A DNA stretch of 64,000 nucleotides from Collimonas sp. OK307 (lineage in GTDB: Bacteria; Pseudomonadota; Gammaproteobacteria; Burkholderiales; Burkholderiaceae_D), in contig NZ_FOQI01000020.1 in assembly GCF_900113705.1 (NCBI RefSeq), forward strand, positions 21,844 through 85,843, read 5' to 3'. The position numbers and the translations under genes are program-made. The notes under the pieces were generated by a model. It worked only from the letters and a program-made list of their open reading frames with translations, did no database searches and had not been told where the DNA came from. Positions 7,327 to 17,383 of the stretch are shown here, in pieces. Position 1 is the first letter of the stretch. Each line of letters starts with the position of its first letter.

Positions 7327-8472
7327 ATGAGAAAGCACAACCTCTACGACATTTTCGATAACCTCAATCGCTTTCCGATAGTTGTGGGGCGGGAGAATGA
7401 GCTGGAGCTGCTGAATTCAGCAATATTGAATCAAAGGAAGAGAGTTGTTGCAATAACGGGAAACAATGCTACCGGCAAAACAACGCTGTGGATGCAGTTC
7501 CTTAGGAATCATGGAGTTGAACTTGCGAAAAACACAGAGGCCGTATATCTCCACAGATCATCAGATGAATTTCCGCCGCTAAACAAAGACACAAAATTGG
7601 TTGTTCTTGAAGACCTTAGCTTTGATTTTACACGCGAGATATCAGGTCGCATTTCATCTTTTATCAAGGAAAATCAAAATAAACAATTTATCCTTGTAAG
7701 CACATTCTCTGATTTCGTCAAAGAATTTAACCCGGAAGCACACATACATTTAAATGCGTTGCCGCATGCAGGATCGCAACAGTTCCTGTTGCAAGCTCTG
7801 GAAACCATGCTTCCGGACGGTGATCTTGCTAAGGTTGCGCACTTTACACAAGGCAACCCCTTATTGTTAAATTTGGTTGTCAATCATATTAACAACGGCA
7901 GCAAGAACATTGACGCACTGTTCAAACTTCTTAGCGAAGACATAAAATACAGGTCAATTGACCAGATTGGCGAAATCCGAAAGTCGATTGAACAACCGAA
8001 TTTTATCCATGTAGCGAACGATATTCGAGTAATCAATGGAAAGCTTCTTGAAGCAATTCAGAGAAATCACAAAGCAATTTTCGATCTGACGCCGCGCCAG
8101 TTCGAACAGTTCGTTGCTGAGCTTATGGAAAAAAGAGGGTATAGAGTTGATCTAACGAAGGCAACCCGAGATGGCGGCAAGGATTTGATTATTGCCAATC
8201 ATGTAGATATTGGGAATTTTATTTTTTACGTCGAATGCAAGAAATATGCACCAATCAATCCGGTTGGCGTGAATTTGGTGCGTGAGCTTGCAGGAACAGT
8301 TTTAGCTGACCGAGTGACCGCAGGAATAATGATTACTTCTTCATATTTCTCGCCAGATGCAATCAACTACTCAAATCAACTCAAACATCAGTTGAGCTTG
8401 ATTGACTACCTTAAGTTAAAAGATTGGATCAATGAGTGCGACACCAGCTTCCGCAAATTACCGCTTAGGTAG
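7327..8472 (+). CDS. P-loop NTPase fused to an Mrr-like restriction endonuclease
   Basis: This is a 381-residue protein in two parts. Residues 15-200 form a P-loop NTPase with Walker A GNNATGKT (45-52), Walker B LVVLED (91-96) and a GNPLLL segment (176-181) like the GxP motif of STAND/AAA-type ATPases. Residues 250-370 form a PD-(D/E)xK nuclease of the Mrr_cat type: helix FDLTPRQFEQFVAELMEKRGY, catalytic Asp282 in RDGGKD, and Glu303-Cys-Lys305. Both sites look intact. STAND defence proteins usually carry the effector at the N-terminus and a long sensor at the C-terminus; here the nuclease is C-terminal and there is no sensor repeat, so it is an unusual compact form. It is likely an anti-phage or anti-plasmid nuclease (inference). 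It is more AT-rich than the core genes, consistent with transfer. Confidence 0.8.
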   Translation: MRKHNLYDIFDNLNRFPIVVGRENELELLNSAILNQRKRVVAITGNNATGKTTLWMQFLRNHGVELAKNTEAVYLHRSSDEFPPLNKDTKLVVLEDLSFDFTREISGRISSFIKENQNKQFILVSTFSDFVKEFNPEAHIHLNALPHAGSQQFLLQALETMLPDGDLAKVAHFTQGNPLLLNLVVNHINNGSKNIDALFKLLSEDIKYRSIDQIGEIRKSIEQPNFIHVANDIRVINGKLLEAIQRNHKAIFDLTPRQFEQFVAELMEKRGYRVDLTKATRDGGKDLIIANHVDIGNFIFYVECKKYAPINPVGVNLVRELAGTVLADRVTAGIMITSSYFSPDAINYSNQLKHQLSLIDYLKLKDWINECDTSFRKLPLR

Positions 8473-8588
8473 TTTAAGGCGCGCTTTCGTTCGAAATGAC
8501 ATACAGGCGGTTATGGAAGGCGGAGTTTTTGGATTCATTTGTCGTGAGCAAAAATACAATAATGAAACTCGGCTTTCCAAGAGTGGGG

Positions 8589-8810
8589 TATCCGGATAAA
8601 TGCGGCGATGTGACTGAGCCTGGGTAGCTGAGGTGGGGTAGCTCTCGCCGGTGGCTAGTGTTCTTCGCGCGACCCCACCTCGGCCGTTACAGGTCTTAGA
8701 CCGCCTTATATCGACCTGCGCGGACGACTCTTTACGCACATAGGAGGACGCAGTACCCGAAAATCCGCTCAACCTAGGTCTCTTATCGGGTCGCCGCATT
8801 TGTCCGGATA
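8589..8810. mobile_element. 222-bp element with 20-bp terminal inverted repeats (MITE-like or IS relic)
   Basis: The left end (8589-8608, TATCCGGATAAATGC...) and the right end (8791-8810, ...CATTTGTCCGGATA) are inverted copies with one mismatch. The interior has no convincing coding frame but contains an inverted GAGGTGGGGT...ACCCCACCTC pair. This looks like a non-autonomous element or a collapsed insertion sequence. No target-site duplication is obvious in the flanks. It occupies most of the 351-base gap (8473-8823) between the defence island and the phosphoesterase genes. Confidence 0.6.
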
Positions 8811-8823
8811 GCTGATTAGACGT

Positions 8824-10275
8824 TCATCCTATATAGTCGGTTTTATCACAATGGATTTTGCCAGGCGCTGGCATTGTACACATCGCCATTTTTTCACCAC
8901 CGCGTGTATAGACCTTAAATATCCAATCTGCTCCATCTCGCTCCATCGTCATAAAGCCAAAGGTATTGGTGTGCGCTATGCTCTCAAGTGTTGTTCCTGG
9001 AGCGGGCGTAACATCGGCAGGAAAAGGTACTGGAAAATTGGGGTCGACAACATCGCCGCCGTTACCGGAGATGAAGGTGGCAGGATGATTCGACGAAAAA
9101 TTGAGTGCTTGGAAATTATGAACATGACCGTGGATAGCAAGTTCTACCTCTGGCGGAAAATAAGTATCTGGGTAGAGCGCACGCATAACTGATTGCAGCG
9201 CCGCGCCAAAGCCTACCGGACCGCCATGTCCATACTGCACAAAGCCGAACGCAGGATGATGACTGGTAAATATACTTCGCACGCCCGGTTTGGCCGCCAA
9301 TCGAGCCACAGTTTGAAACTGTCCTAGATATTTGATGTATTGCGGATCCGTGGGCGACAACGCAATCTGCCCCAGCTTGGCTGAATCGAACACGATCAAT
9401 TGGGTATGCGCACCCAGGTTGACGGCAAAGGGTTCTGAATAATTGGCATTATGGTCGTTGTCAGAATTGTCGCAACTGCGTTCGGGTTGATATGGCCTGG
9501 AGTCGAAGTAGCGGAACCAACCTTGACCGGCACGGGCGCACTCTTCATGATTTCCGCGCACAAACACCCACGGAGCTGCAGCTAATAAAGGTGCTGCTGG
9601 CTGTAGAAAATCGGCAAACCAAGCATCGGATCCATAGCCCCATGCACTTCCTTGGCAACCTTCTGAGTTGTCAGGACAAGTGGTTTCACGGTAGTGATAG
9701 TCGCCAACATGAAGTACCAAATCGGGCTTGAAACTAGCTGCCTTTTCTGCCACATGTGGGAAAGGCCATGCGGCTTCATCATTGCAGTCCTGGAAAATAC
9801 GGTCCGTTTTTTTAAGGCGGCAACCCGTATCGCCAAGTATGACAATACGTTGTGGCTCGGCCCTGGGTACCGGCAGGGCGCGCGCGCCAATGGTTATCTG
9901 CGTAACGTGCTGCGGTAAGGGAGCTTCGCACGTTGCCGTGGCAAATACTGAAGGTTTGGAGTCGGCAACGGCGCTGATGGTTGGCCGCCGGGATATGGTT
10001 GCTGCCGCAGCACGCAAGTTCATCCGAGTCTGGGTACCATCGAATGAAATCATTGGGCACTGAGCCAGTGTAGTATTGGCACGCGCGATAGCTTGGTTGC
10101 CGCCGCTCATTTCGACCCAGGCTGCCGTCACATGGGCGTCGTCGACTGTTGCGGTGTCCGGCTTGATGCTCGCGCAACCGGCTAACCCTGATAAAACAAT
10201 CAGGCCGATTGCTGCTTGACAGAGTTGCCTGGCGGCTTCGGATATGCCGTTACTTTGCCAAATGGTTTTCATCAT
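8824..10275 (-). CDS. Lipoprotein calcineurin-like metallophosphoesterase
   Basis: This 483-residue exported phosphoesterase has a lipobox LSGLAGCAS near residue 35, so it is probably a lipoprotein. The metallophosphoesterase blocks are present in order: GDTGCR, VLHVGDYHYR, RGNHE, FTSHHPAFG and HGHVHNF. It would hydrolyse phosphate esters outside the cytoplasm; the substrate is unknown. It starts 7 bases after the stop of the 5'-nucleotidase gene, so the two form an operon. The ATG at 10275 is chosen because it starts the signal peptide and follows an AAAGAAA stretch; an ATG at 10272 is adjacent. Confidence 0.8.
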   Translation of the reverse strand: MMKTIWQSNGISEAARQLCQAAIGLIVLSGLAGCASIKPDTATVDDAHVTAAWVEMSGGNQAIARANTTLAQCPMISFDGTQTRMNLRAAAATISRRPTISAVADSKPSVFATATCEAPLPQHVTQITIGARALPVPRAEPQRIVILGDTGCRLKKTDRIFQDCNDEAAWPFPHVAEKAASFKPDLVLHVGDYHYRETTCPDNSEGCQGSAWGYGSDAWFADFLQPAAPLLAAAPWVFVRGNHEECARAGQGWFRYFDSRPYQPERSCDNSDNDHNANYSEPFAVNLGAHTQLIVFDSAKLGQIALSPTDPQYIKYLGQFQTVARLAAKPGVRSIFTSHHPAFGFVQYGHGGPVGFGAALQSVMRALYPDTYFPPEVELAIHGHVHNFQALNFSSNHPATFISGNGGDVVDPNFPVPFPADVTPAPGTTLESIAHTNTFGFMTMERDGADWIFKVYTRGGEKMAMCTMPAPGKIHCDKTDYIG

Positions 10276-10282
10276 ATTTTCT

Positions 10283-11896
10283 TTACGGTATAAAGTCTTC
10301 AGGATTGAGTAAATCGTGGTCGGCGATATAATCGCGCAACACGGCAACATCGGACAGATCCGTATCGAAATTGTCCGGATGGCGACTCAAATCAGGATAG
10401 CCATCGCCGCCTTTTGCAATGAAACTGTTCACTGCGATGCGATAAATTGCCTGCGGATCGATATTCTTGCCGCCAATGGTGATGCTTGCAATTCGGCGGT
10501 CAGACGTAAGCTGCATGCGCATGCCTGCGTATTGGGCGAACGCGCCGGAGCCGGGTGTCATGCGTGCCACAGCCTGTAAATAGTTTTGCAGTTCGTCGCC
10601 GCGCATGGACACGACCACGATGTGATTGCCAAAGGGTTGCACCATTAACAGATCCCGATATGTCACCACGCCTGCAGGCAATGAATCGCGAATGCTGCCG
10701 GAGCTGATCAGAGCCAGATCGGCTCCGGTTTTTTTCATCATGGCGGTGGTGATCAGGCGTCCAAGATTGGTTGCGTAGTTGCGTACATGCAGGCGCACGC
10801 CGTCAAAACTACCGCTGGTGCGGCCGATTTTTTCCAGCAGCTTGCCTCCTGCGCGGTCGCGGAAGGTCTGAAGCAGCGCCAGCATCTGTTTGTCCTCGGG
10901 AATTTCTTCGGTGTACGGGCGGGATGTCACTGCACCACTTGCAATCTTATGCAGATTAACTGGCAGCAGCCGGTATTTCACTAATTCCAGCTTGCCGTTG
11001 CGCAGTTCAAAATCCGCTCGGCCGACAAATTTTCCCCATTCCGCAGCCTGCACAATCCATGCGCCGTTTTGCCGATCAGGTGCGCAAGGCGCCCCTGGCA
11101 CGTAGGCATCATTGCGTACATTCGGTTCCAGCATGCAGACGGCATTGTGGCTGTGCCCGCCGACCACCATGTCTATGCCGGGTACTGCACGGGCCAACTC
11201 GACGTCGCCGGGAGCATTGACGCCGTGCTTGCCGTCTGGGTAATGCCCCATGTGAGTCAGTGCAATAACCACGTCAGCCTGGCGGCGTAGTGCAGGAACC
11301 AGCGTAGCGGCTTCATCGATAGGGGGGCGGAATTGTACGCCGGGAAAACGTTCGGCTACACCCATCTTGGCCGTATCGTTCGTAGTTAATCCCATTACGG
11401 CTATGCGTAGGCCGCCGACGCTAAAGATGTGATATGGCGAAAATAAATGCGCCCCATTCTGATAAATATTGGCCGACAGCCAGGGGAAATTCGACCACTC
11501 ACGTTGCTGATGTTGCATAACGGCTGGCGATTTATCGAATTCGTGATTGCCTACCGCCATTGCATCGTAACCGACCAAGGACATGCCTCGGAAATCAGGT
11601 TCCGCCTCTTGCAGATCCGATTCTGGGATGCCTGTGTTAACATCGCCGGCATCAAGCACCAGGGTCACTCCCCCTTCCGACTTTACCTCTGCACGAACTC
11701 GATCGATGAGCGTTTTACGGGCTGCCAAACCATATTCATGGTCGGCATTTTCCCAAAAGTGACCGTGATGATCGTTGGTGTGCAAAATTGTTAATCGCAC
11801 AGGCGAGTTGGCTGGCGCCATGTTTCCCGTGCTGCAAGCGCTTAGTGCCAGCAGGATTGCCGGGCAAAGTAAATACACTCGTCGCGGTTCGATCAT
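10283..11896 (-). CDS. 5'-nucleotidase / UshA-like lipoprotein
   Basis: This 537-residue protein has a lipobox LLALSACS (Cys near residue 20), then the UshA-type metallophosphatase domain (ILHTNDHHGHF, DAGDVNTG, GNHEFD, LTHMGHY, GGHSHN). The C-terminal 5'-nucleotidase domain covers about residues 330-520 and ends in the substrate-specificity segment with FIAKGGDGYPD. It should remove the 5' phosphate of nucleotides, or cleave related nucleotide derivatives, at the cell surface or in the periplasm, feeding the nucleoside-use genes in this region. The start at 11896 gives a proper lipoprotein signal. The frame runs upstream into a transposase relic, which suggests that the insertion replaced the original upstream region. 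Confidence 0.85.
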   Translation of the reverse strand: MIEPRRVYLLCPAILLALSACSTGNMAPANSPVRLTILHTNDHHGHFWENADHEYGLAARKTLIDRVRAEVKSEGGVTLVLDAGDVNTGIPESDLQEAEPDFRGMSLVGYDAMAVGNHEFDKSPAVMQHQQREWSNFPWLSANIYQNGAHLFSPYHIFSVGGLRIAVMGLTTNDTAKMGVAERFPGVQFRPPIDEAATLVPALRRQADVVIALTHMGHYPDGKHGVNAPGDVELARAVPGIDMVVGGHSHNAVCMLEPNVRNDAYVPGAPCAPDRQNGAWIVQAAEWGKFVGRADFELRNGKLELVKYRLLPVNLHKIASGAVTSRPYTEEIPEDKQMLALLQTFRDRAGGKLLEKIGRTSGSFDGVRLHVRNYATNLGRLITTAMMKKTGADLALISSGSIRDSLPAGVVTYRDLLMVQPFGNHIVVVSMRGDELQNYLQAVARMTPGSGAFAQYAGMRMQLTSDRRIASITIGGKNIDPQAIYRIAVNSFIAKGGDGYPDLSRHPDNFDTDLSDVAVLRDYIADHDLLNPEDFIP

Positions 11897-11918
11897 CGTT
11901 TGCGTTCTCAAAGGTAAG

Positions 11919-12488
11919 TCACAGTTGGTTTTTAGGTATAGCTCGACGCTTGGCGCAGCGCAGCGCGACATGCCAAGTCACAGACTTCCCCTGATTTTCT
12001 TCACGCTTCACGACGCCCTGATAGCCGGCGTCACCAAGGGCGGAGATTTGCTAGCCATGCAGCGCCGCATGGGTCTGCGGCATGTCAGCGACGTTACCGG
12101 TTGTTCCGATCACGGTGCGCACAAGACCGGACGCCGCGTCTACGCCGATGTGGCGTTTAATGCCAAAGTGCCAGTCATTGTCTTTCTTTGACTGATGCAT
12201 TTCCGGATCACGCGCCTTGTCGCGGTTCTTCGTCGACGGCGGCGCGGCAATCAGTGTGGCGTCAACGATCGTACCTTCGCGCATCAGCATGCCTTTGGCA
12301 GCAAGATAGGCGTTGATTGTTTCAAATATCTTGTGTGTCAGATCGTGGGTTTCCAGCAATCGGCGAAAGTTCAGCAACGTCGTCGCATCCGGAGCCGACT
12401 CACGATTCAGATCGATACAGACAAAGCCGCAAATGGCCTGACTGTCGTAGATCGCCTCTTCAATACCTTCATCGGATTGGCCAAAACA
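11919..12488 (-). pseudogene. IS5-family transposase remnant
   Basis: The minus strand reads an IS5-type transposase without start or end: GIEEAIYDSQAICGFVCIDL, then NFRRLLETHDL, EGTIVDATLIAAPPSTKNRD, HFGIKRHIGVD and GNVADMPQTHAALHG. An in-frame TAG (12053-12051) follows, after which the same frame continues with GDAGYQGVVKREENQGK and TWHVALR up to a stop at 11919. The nonsense codon and loss of both ends show that it is dead. It lies directly upstream of the 5'-nucleotidase gene. Confidence 0.8.
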
Positions 12489-12494
12489 CTACTG

Positions 12495-12520
12495 AACCAC
12501 GTCCTTAGGACGTGGTTTTT
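12495..12520 (+). terminator. Strong hairpin with T-run on the + strand
   Basis: A 10-bp perfect stem (AACCACGTCC / GGACGTGGTT) with a 3-base loop is followed by TTT on the + strand. No + strand gene ends here. It lies between the end of the receptor gene and the transposase relic, so it may terminate the receptor transcript from the other side, without a U-tail, or be an insertion-element end. Confidence 0.55.
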
Positions 12521-12537
12521 AAGGTGTTAATAAACTA

Positions 12538-14892
12538 TTAAATTTCGGCCCTGTACCAAAGGAACACAGTTCGTGGCGCACCTATAAAATAGCGACCAGA
12601 TGCTGATGACGATGATTCAAGTTCAGGTGCGATACCCGAGATATAATGCCTATTTGTTAAATTCTCGACATTAATACCGACCATCTGTCCAGACATTTTG
12701 TATGACATGTTTAAACCAAACAATGCTACGCCATTAACAGTTTCATTTACCCCAGAGTTTGCAACGTTTGGATTGGCATAGTAGCCAGCCATATTTGATT
12801 TAATCTTGACAGTGCCAGCAAATTTAAGTGCTGCGTTTGGTTTATATGTTATTTCGGAAAAGAAATTCTTATTTGCAATTCCTACACAATCTGCATTGTT
12901 TCGGATAAACCCAACAGCAGAATACCCATTCGCATCTACGTTGCTGAGGTCATATTTGCATTGTTGAACTGTTGCGGCGGCATATAGCGTCCAATTGCCA
13001 AACCTTTGTTTATAGTTGAGTTCAATTCCCTTTACGTTGCGTCCCTCAGCAATATTTTGTTTGGTTAAAGTTGATAAGATGTCAGATGCAAAAGTTTGCT
13101 TCGCACGTATGATGAATGTTTGAAGCGCGACCGAATGGTTGTCCCCTTTTTGGCGCACACCAAAATCGAACGCATCCGCGGTGTCCATTTTATTTATTGT
13201 ATTTCCTGGGGAAGACGCTGGTGTGGCATTTGCCTGTACTGTAGGGTCTCCTATACTTGCGGCATTCTTGGCATATCCAGCGAACACTTGAGTAGTGGAA
13301 TTTAAGCTATACAGCGCACCAATTTTTGGCAATATTCCGGAATTTGCATCTGCTTGATTTACATAGTTGTATTTGTTGCTTGAAGCTTTTGAGGATGTTG
13401 CACTGTATATAGGGGCATTAAAATCAACCGAACTTTGGAGAAAAGTTACGCCATAATCGATTTTAAATTTCCCATCTAATAGCTTTGAAGTATTGGCGGC
13501 ATAGAGTAGCTTTGTTGAATCATGCCAATGGAGGTCACTACTTGTTAAACTTGATGTCGAACTATAATTTTGGCTGACCGTAGGATCTGTCAGCAAATAA
13601 AAGTTTCTGTTTTGGTTTGCATGATATTGCTCAGCCCATGCACCAACACGCCACGCAAAATAATTTCCATTGGATCCGGAAAGTTCTGCTAACGCTCCGT
13701 TCCGGTCGGTATAGTAGTCATTTGCTCGGTAGTAAATACTGTTTGCGGAACCGTTAAGGGCCGAATAGGCACTACCTAAATTTGCATATTTTCCAACACC
13801 ATCTTGGCGCGCATTATAGACCTTTACATCAAGTATCGCATTGCCGAACACTGGTATAGAGCCTGCAATGTAAGCCAATTGGTCTGTTCTTGGATTACCA
13901 TAAAAGCCTCGATAGTTAACATCCGATGCTGCTTTACCATTCCAACTATCCGTATACCCGTCTACAGTTGGATTGGCTTTAAAGCTTTGAAGCGTAACGA
14001 TGTTGGCAGCGCTCGTTTCATCTATATTGTTATATGAGTATCGGAATTTTAGTTCGGCACCGTTCCCAAATTCCTTGACTACCTTCATGTCGACATGAGA
14101 TTGCGTATTATCGCCAGAAGGATCGGAAACATAGGAGACCTGGGATTGATTTTTGGAAGCGCTGATATAACCTTTCAAGCCATCGGCAATTTCTCCAGTG
14201 TTTATCAATACATAGGCGCGTTTTGAATCGGCGCTTCCATACCCCAACTCAGCCTTCGCACCAAAAGTATCTGTTGGTTCAGCAGTCACGTAATTGATTT
14301 GCCCAGCCAATGCTTGATTGCTCGGTGCACCAATTTCGCCAGCTGACTGTGAAACCTGAACGCTTGCTAAATTGGAACTATCAAAATACCGTGATGGCAC
14401 CGCACCACCGCCTAATGTTGTTCTGCCATTTGGAATTCCATCCACTGAAAATCCTATGCTATCTTTTTCAAAACCACGCATGTTGATAGTTGAATCAAAT
14501 GTGCTGCCGCCAAGTGCACTAGAACTGCCTTGTTGAATACCTGACACAAGTTCCAATATCTTGTCGCCGCTCACTCCAGGAGCATAATAACTGAGGTCCT
14601 CTTTTGTTATTTTTATGTTGGCTCGCGTTGCACTAAATCCTACTGCCTCTGCGAAGCCAACTACTTCAACGGTTTGCACCCCACTATTTTTTTTATTATC
14701 AGGCGTTTGACTTACCTTGTTACTTTTTCCCTGCTTGTCAGATTGATTTGTCGTTTGACTTGCATCATTGTCAGTGGCGTCAGGCTTTGCGTCACTGCCG
14801 CCAGCAACGCTAGTCTGAGCATTTGCACAGGCTGCTTGCATAGAGGACAGCAAGATAAGTATTTTAACTGCGTTATTGATTTGCGCGTTCAT
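12538..14892 (-). CDS. TonB-dependent outer-membrane receptor
   Basis: This 784-residue receptor has a signal peptide ending about ACANAQ (residue 26) and a low-complexity Asp/Asn/Thr/Lys-rich linker. The plug domain starts near residue 75 (VQTVEVVGFAEAV...; INMRGFEKDSIGFSVDGIPNG; VQVSQSAGEIGAPSNQALAG) and is followed by a 22-strand-type barrel ending in an aromatic-rich strand (TVFLWYRAEI). The substrate cannot be read from the sequence. Its position next to 5'-nucleotidase and phosphoesterase genes, and downstream of a GntR-type operator, suggests nucleotides or nucleosides. The start ATG follows a GGGGGGAA ribosome site. It is more AT-rich than its neighbours. Confidence 0.85.
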   Translation of the reverse strand: MNAQINNAVKILILLSSMQAACANAQTSVAGGSDAKPDATDNDASQTTNQSDKQGKSNKVSQTPDNKKNSGVQTVEVVGFAEAVGFSATRANIKITKEDLSYYAPGVSGDKILELVSGIQQGSSSALGGSTFDSTINMRGFEKDSIGFSVDGIPNGRTTLGGGAVPSRYFDSSNLASVQVSQSAGEIGAPSNQALAGQINYVTAEPTDTFGAKAELGYGSADSKRAYVLINTGEIADGLKGYISASKNQSQVSYVSDPSGDNTQSHVDMKVVKEFGNGAELKFRYSYNNIDETSAANIVTLQSFKANPTVDGYTDSWNGKAASDVNYRGFYGNPRTDQLAYIAGSIPVFGNAILDVKVYNARQDGVGKYANLGSAYSALNGSANSIYYRANDYYTDRNGALAELSGSNGNYFAWRVGAWAEQYHANQNRNFYLLTDPTVSQNYSSTSSLTSSDLHWHDSTKLLYAANTSKLLDGKFKIDYGVTFLQSSVDFNAPIYSATSSKASSNKYNYVNQADANSGILPKIGALYSLNSTTQVFAGYAKNAASIGDPTVQANATPASSPGNTINKMDTADAFDFGVRQKGDNHSVALQTFIIRAKQTFASDILSTLTKQNIAEGRNVKGIELNYKQRFGNWTLYAAATVQQCKYDLSNVDANGYSAVGFIRNNADCVGIANKNFFSEITYKPNAALKFAGTVKIKSNMAGYYANPNVANSGVNETVNGVALFGLNMSYKMSGQMVGINVENLTNRHYISGIAPELESSSSASGRYFIGAPRTVFLWYRAEI

Positions 14893-15212
14893 GTGGTTCC
14901 CCCCAAGATTATTAACAACAAAAATTCTGTTCCGTTAGAGCATTTTTTTCGTTCTGTTTTTTCAAAGTAGCCGTAACCTGAAGTCAAATGAATTAAAAAA
15001 TTCTTCTCAACACATCAACTATTCAGACTAGCGATTACTTGGATAAATCTCAAAATAGCAGCATGCTTATTGTCGAAAAATCTTTTCGAGTTGTCTCTTT
15101 TTAACGTCTTTTAGCATCTGAAATGCCGTCACGCGGTGGGAGCCAAACACACGAATAAAATCGTAGCGTCGCAGTGTTTCGATGCTTGCTATTTTGCGGT
15201 AAGGTATATTGT

Positions 15213-15228
15213 ATTGGTACGTACCAAT
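15213..15228. promoter_or_regulatory. Perfect 16-bp operator palindrome (GntR site)
   Basis: ATTGGTACGTACCAAT is a perfect palindrome and the best copy of the motif repeated across 15-36 kb. It is followed at 15232 by an AAGGAG box and an ATG (15249) whose frame stops after three codons, so the gene it once controlled is broken. It also lies about 320 bases upstream of the divergent receptor gene. The same motif sits in front of the GntR gene itself. Confidence 0.75.
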
Positions 15229-15584
15229 AGTCAAGGAGTATTTGTAAAATGGTTCTGTAGGTAGCTGGAAACGGTTATCCGAAAGATCCCTTGCGGCCGA
15301 TCAGATCGCCTTCGGTTTGTTCCTGTCGGGAGCGGAAACGATGCTCGTGGCGCTGATTCAAATGCGCCGGCAACGGATAGCCGAACAACTGGGCAGATTG
15401 TGGATCCCAGGCATTTTACCGATGACAACGTCGCCAGAATTTGCAAGAATTTGAATGGAAATATTTCATATCCCTGCAAATTCAGAAGCCGCTTCTATCT
15501 GGAAAACCAGCGTTAGCATTGGCTCTCCTGATCTATTCAGGATCGACGACGCAGATTTTAGTGTGTTTATATGACGGGAGTGTT
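15229..15584 (+). other. Truncated gene start and unrecognised debris behind an operator
   Basis: AAGGAG at 15234 and ATG at 15249 look like a genuine translation start, but the frame ends at once (ATG GTT CTG TAG). The minus strand holds a 43-codon coding-like fragment (AQLFGYPLPAHLNQRH...) in 15280-15410 that I cannot assign. I see no intact gene in this stretch. Confidence 0.35.
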
Positions 15585-15600
15585 ACTGGTACGAACCTAT
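15585..15600. promoter_or_regulatory. Degenerate copy of the GntR operator
   Basis: ACTGGTACGAACCTAT matches the regional operator with a few changes. It has no intact gene immediately downstream on either strand, and may be a relic that moved with the debris around it. Confidence 0.45.
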
Positions 15601-15784
15601 TGTTGTTTTTTTGTGACGGCGACCAAATTGTGCGTTGAGAATATACCAATCCGGGTTAATAAAAAGAGTGGTTGAAGCTCTGGTATTTTCTCTATTCGAG
15701 GCACATTTCCATGCTGAGTAAAATTAGGGGGAGCCGGGCAGAAGCGCATCAATGGAAAGGTAGTTTCTGAGCGTACTGGCTGGG

Positions 15785-16040
15785 TTTCGGTATTCCCGTC
15801 GAGCCTATCCAGCGAAAAGGCGGCGCCACGAAACAGATCTCGGATAAGCAAAAGCAGCGCAACCGGCGCATCACCGCACAAGCGCCCGCATCGAACACAT
15901 TTTTGGCGCCATGAGACAGATGTGTGGCAAGCTGGTGTGCTGCATGGGAATCGTGCGCACCACGTTCGCCTTGAACCTCAAGGCCGTGAGTTACAACCTG
16001 CAACGACTCGTATTTTTGAAACAGCGAGGTCTCCCGGCAA
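15785..16040 (+). pseudogene. IS5-family transposase C-terminal remnant
   Basis: The + strand encodes the C-terminal part of an IS5-type transposase: IPVEPIQRKGGATKQISDK in one frame, then after a shift ARIEHIFGAMRQMCGKLV, GIVRTTFALNLKA and YNLQRLVFLKQRGL. Both the frameshift and the missing N-terminus mark it as dead. It is unlike the relic at 11919-12488, so at least two elements have decayed here. Confidence 0.75.
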
Positions 16041-16172
16041 TTTACTTCGAAGGCCAAGCAGCTAAACTTGGCCTTCGATCGGATTCGCCGGGCCGACAGA
16101 GAGTGCCAGAATGGCTGATCTTTTTGTTATGGCGCTTTCTTGATAAGTAGCTCTAGGGATTCGAACACTTGG

Positions 16173-17237
<1,065 letters not shown>

Positions 17238-17324
17238 CTACCTTATAAAGAACCTGGTATTTCGTATATATCGCTGATTCACTAGCCCCGCTAGACAGTT
17301 TGACGGGAATCCCGTTGATTATTG

Positions 17325-17383
17325 TCAGGCGGCCGACGATTTTCTCGGCCGCACGCACGATGTCGTAGCGTTGCTGAAAATGC
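17325..17383 (-). pseudogene. Duplicated fragment of pyruvate kinase
   Basis: Directly after the pyk stop codon the minus strand reads HFQQRYDIVRAAEKIVGR, matching ADHQERYDIVRAVEKIVGR inside the intact pyk at about 18615-18670. The nucleotide copies differ at several sites, so this is not a fresh tandem copy; it may be the scar of recombination between two pyk genes. Confidence 0.65.

Noticed and set aside
503..8472. Prophage or integrated plasmid as carrier of the defence genes
   Set aside because: No integrase, phage structural gene or tRNA-linked attachment repeat is seen within the window; the left boundary is outside it.
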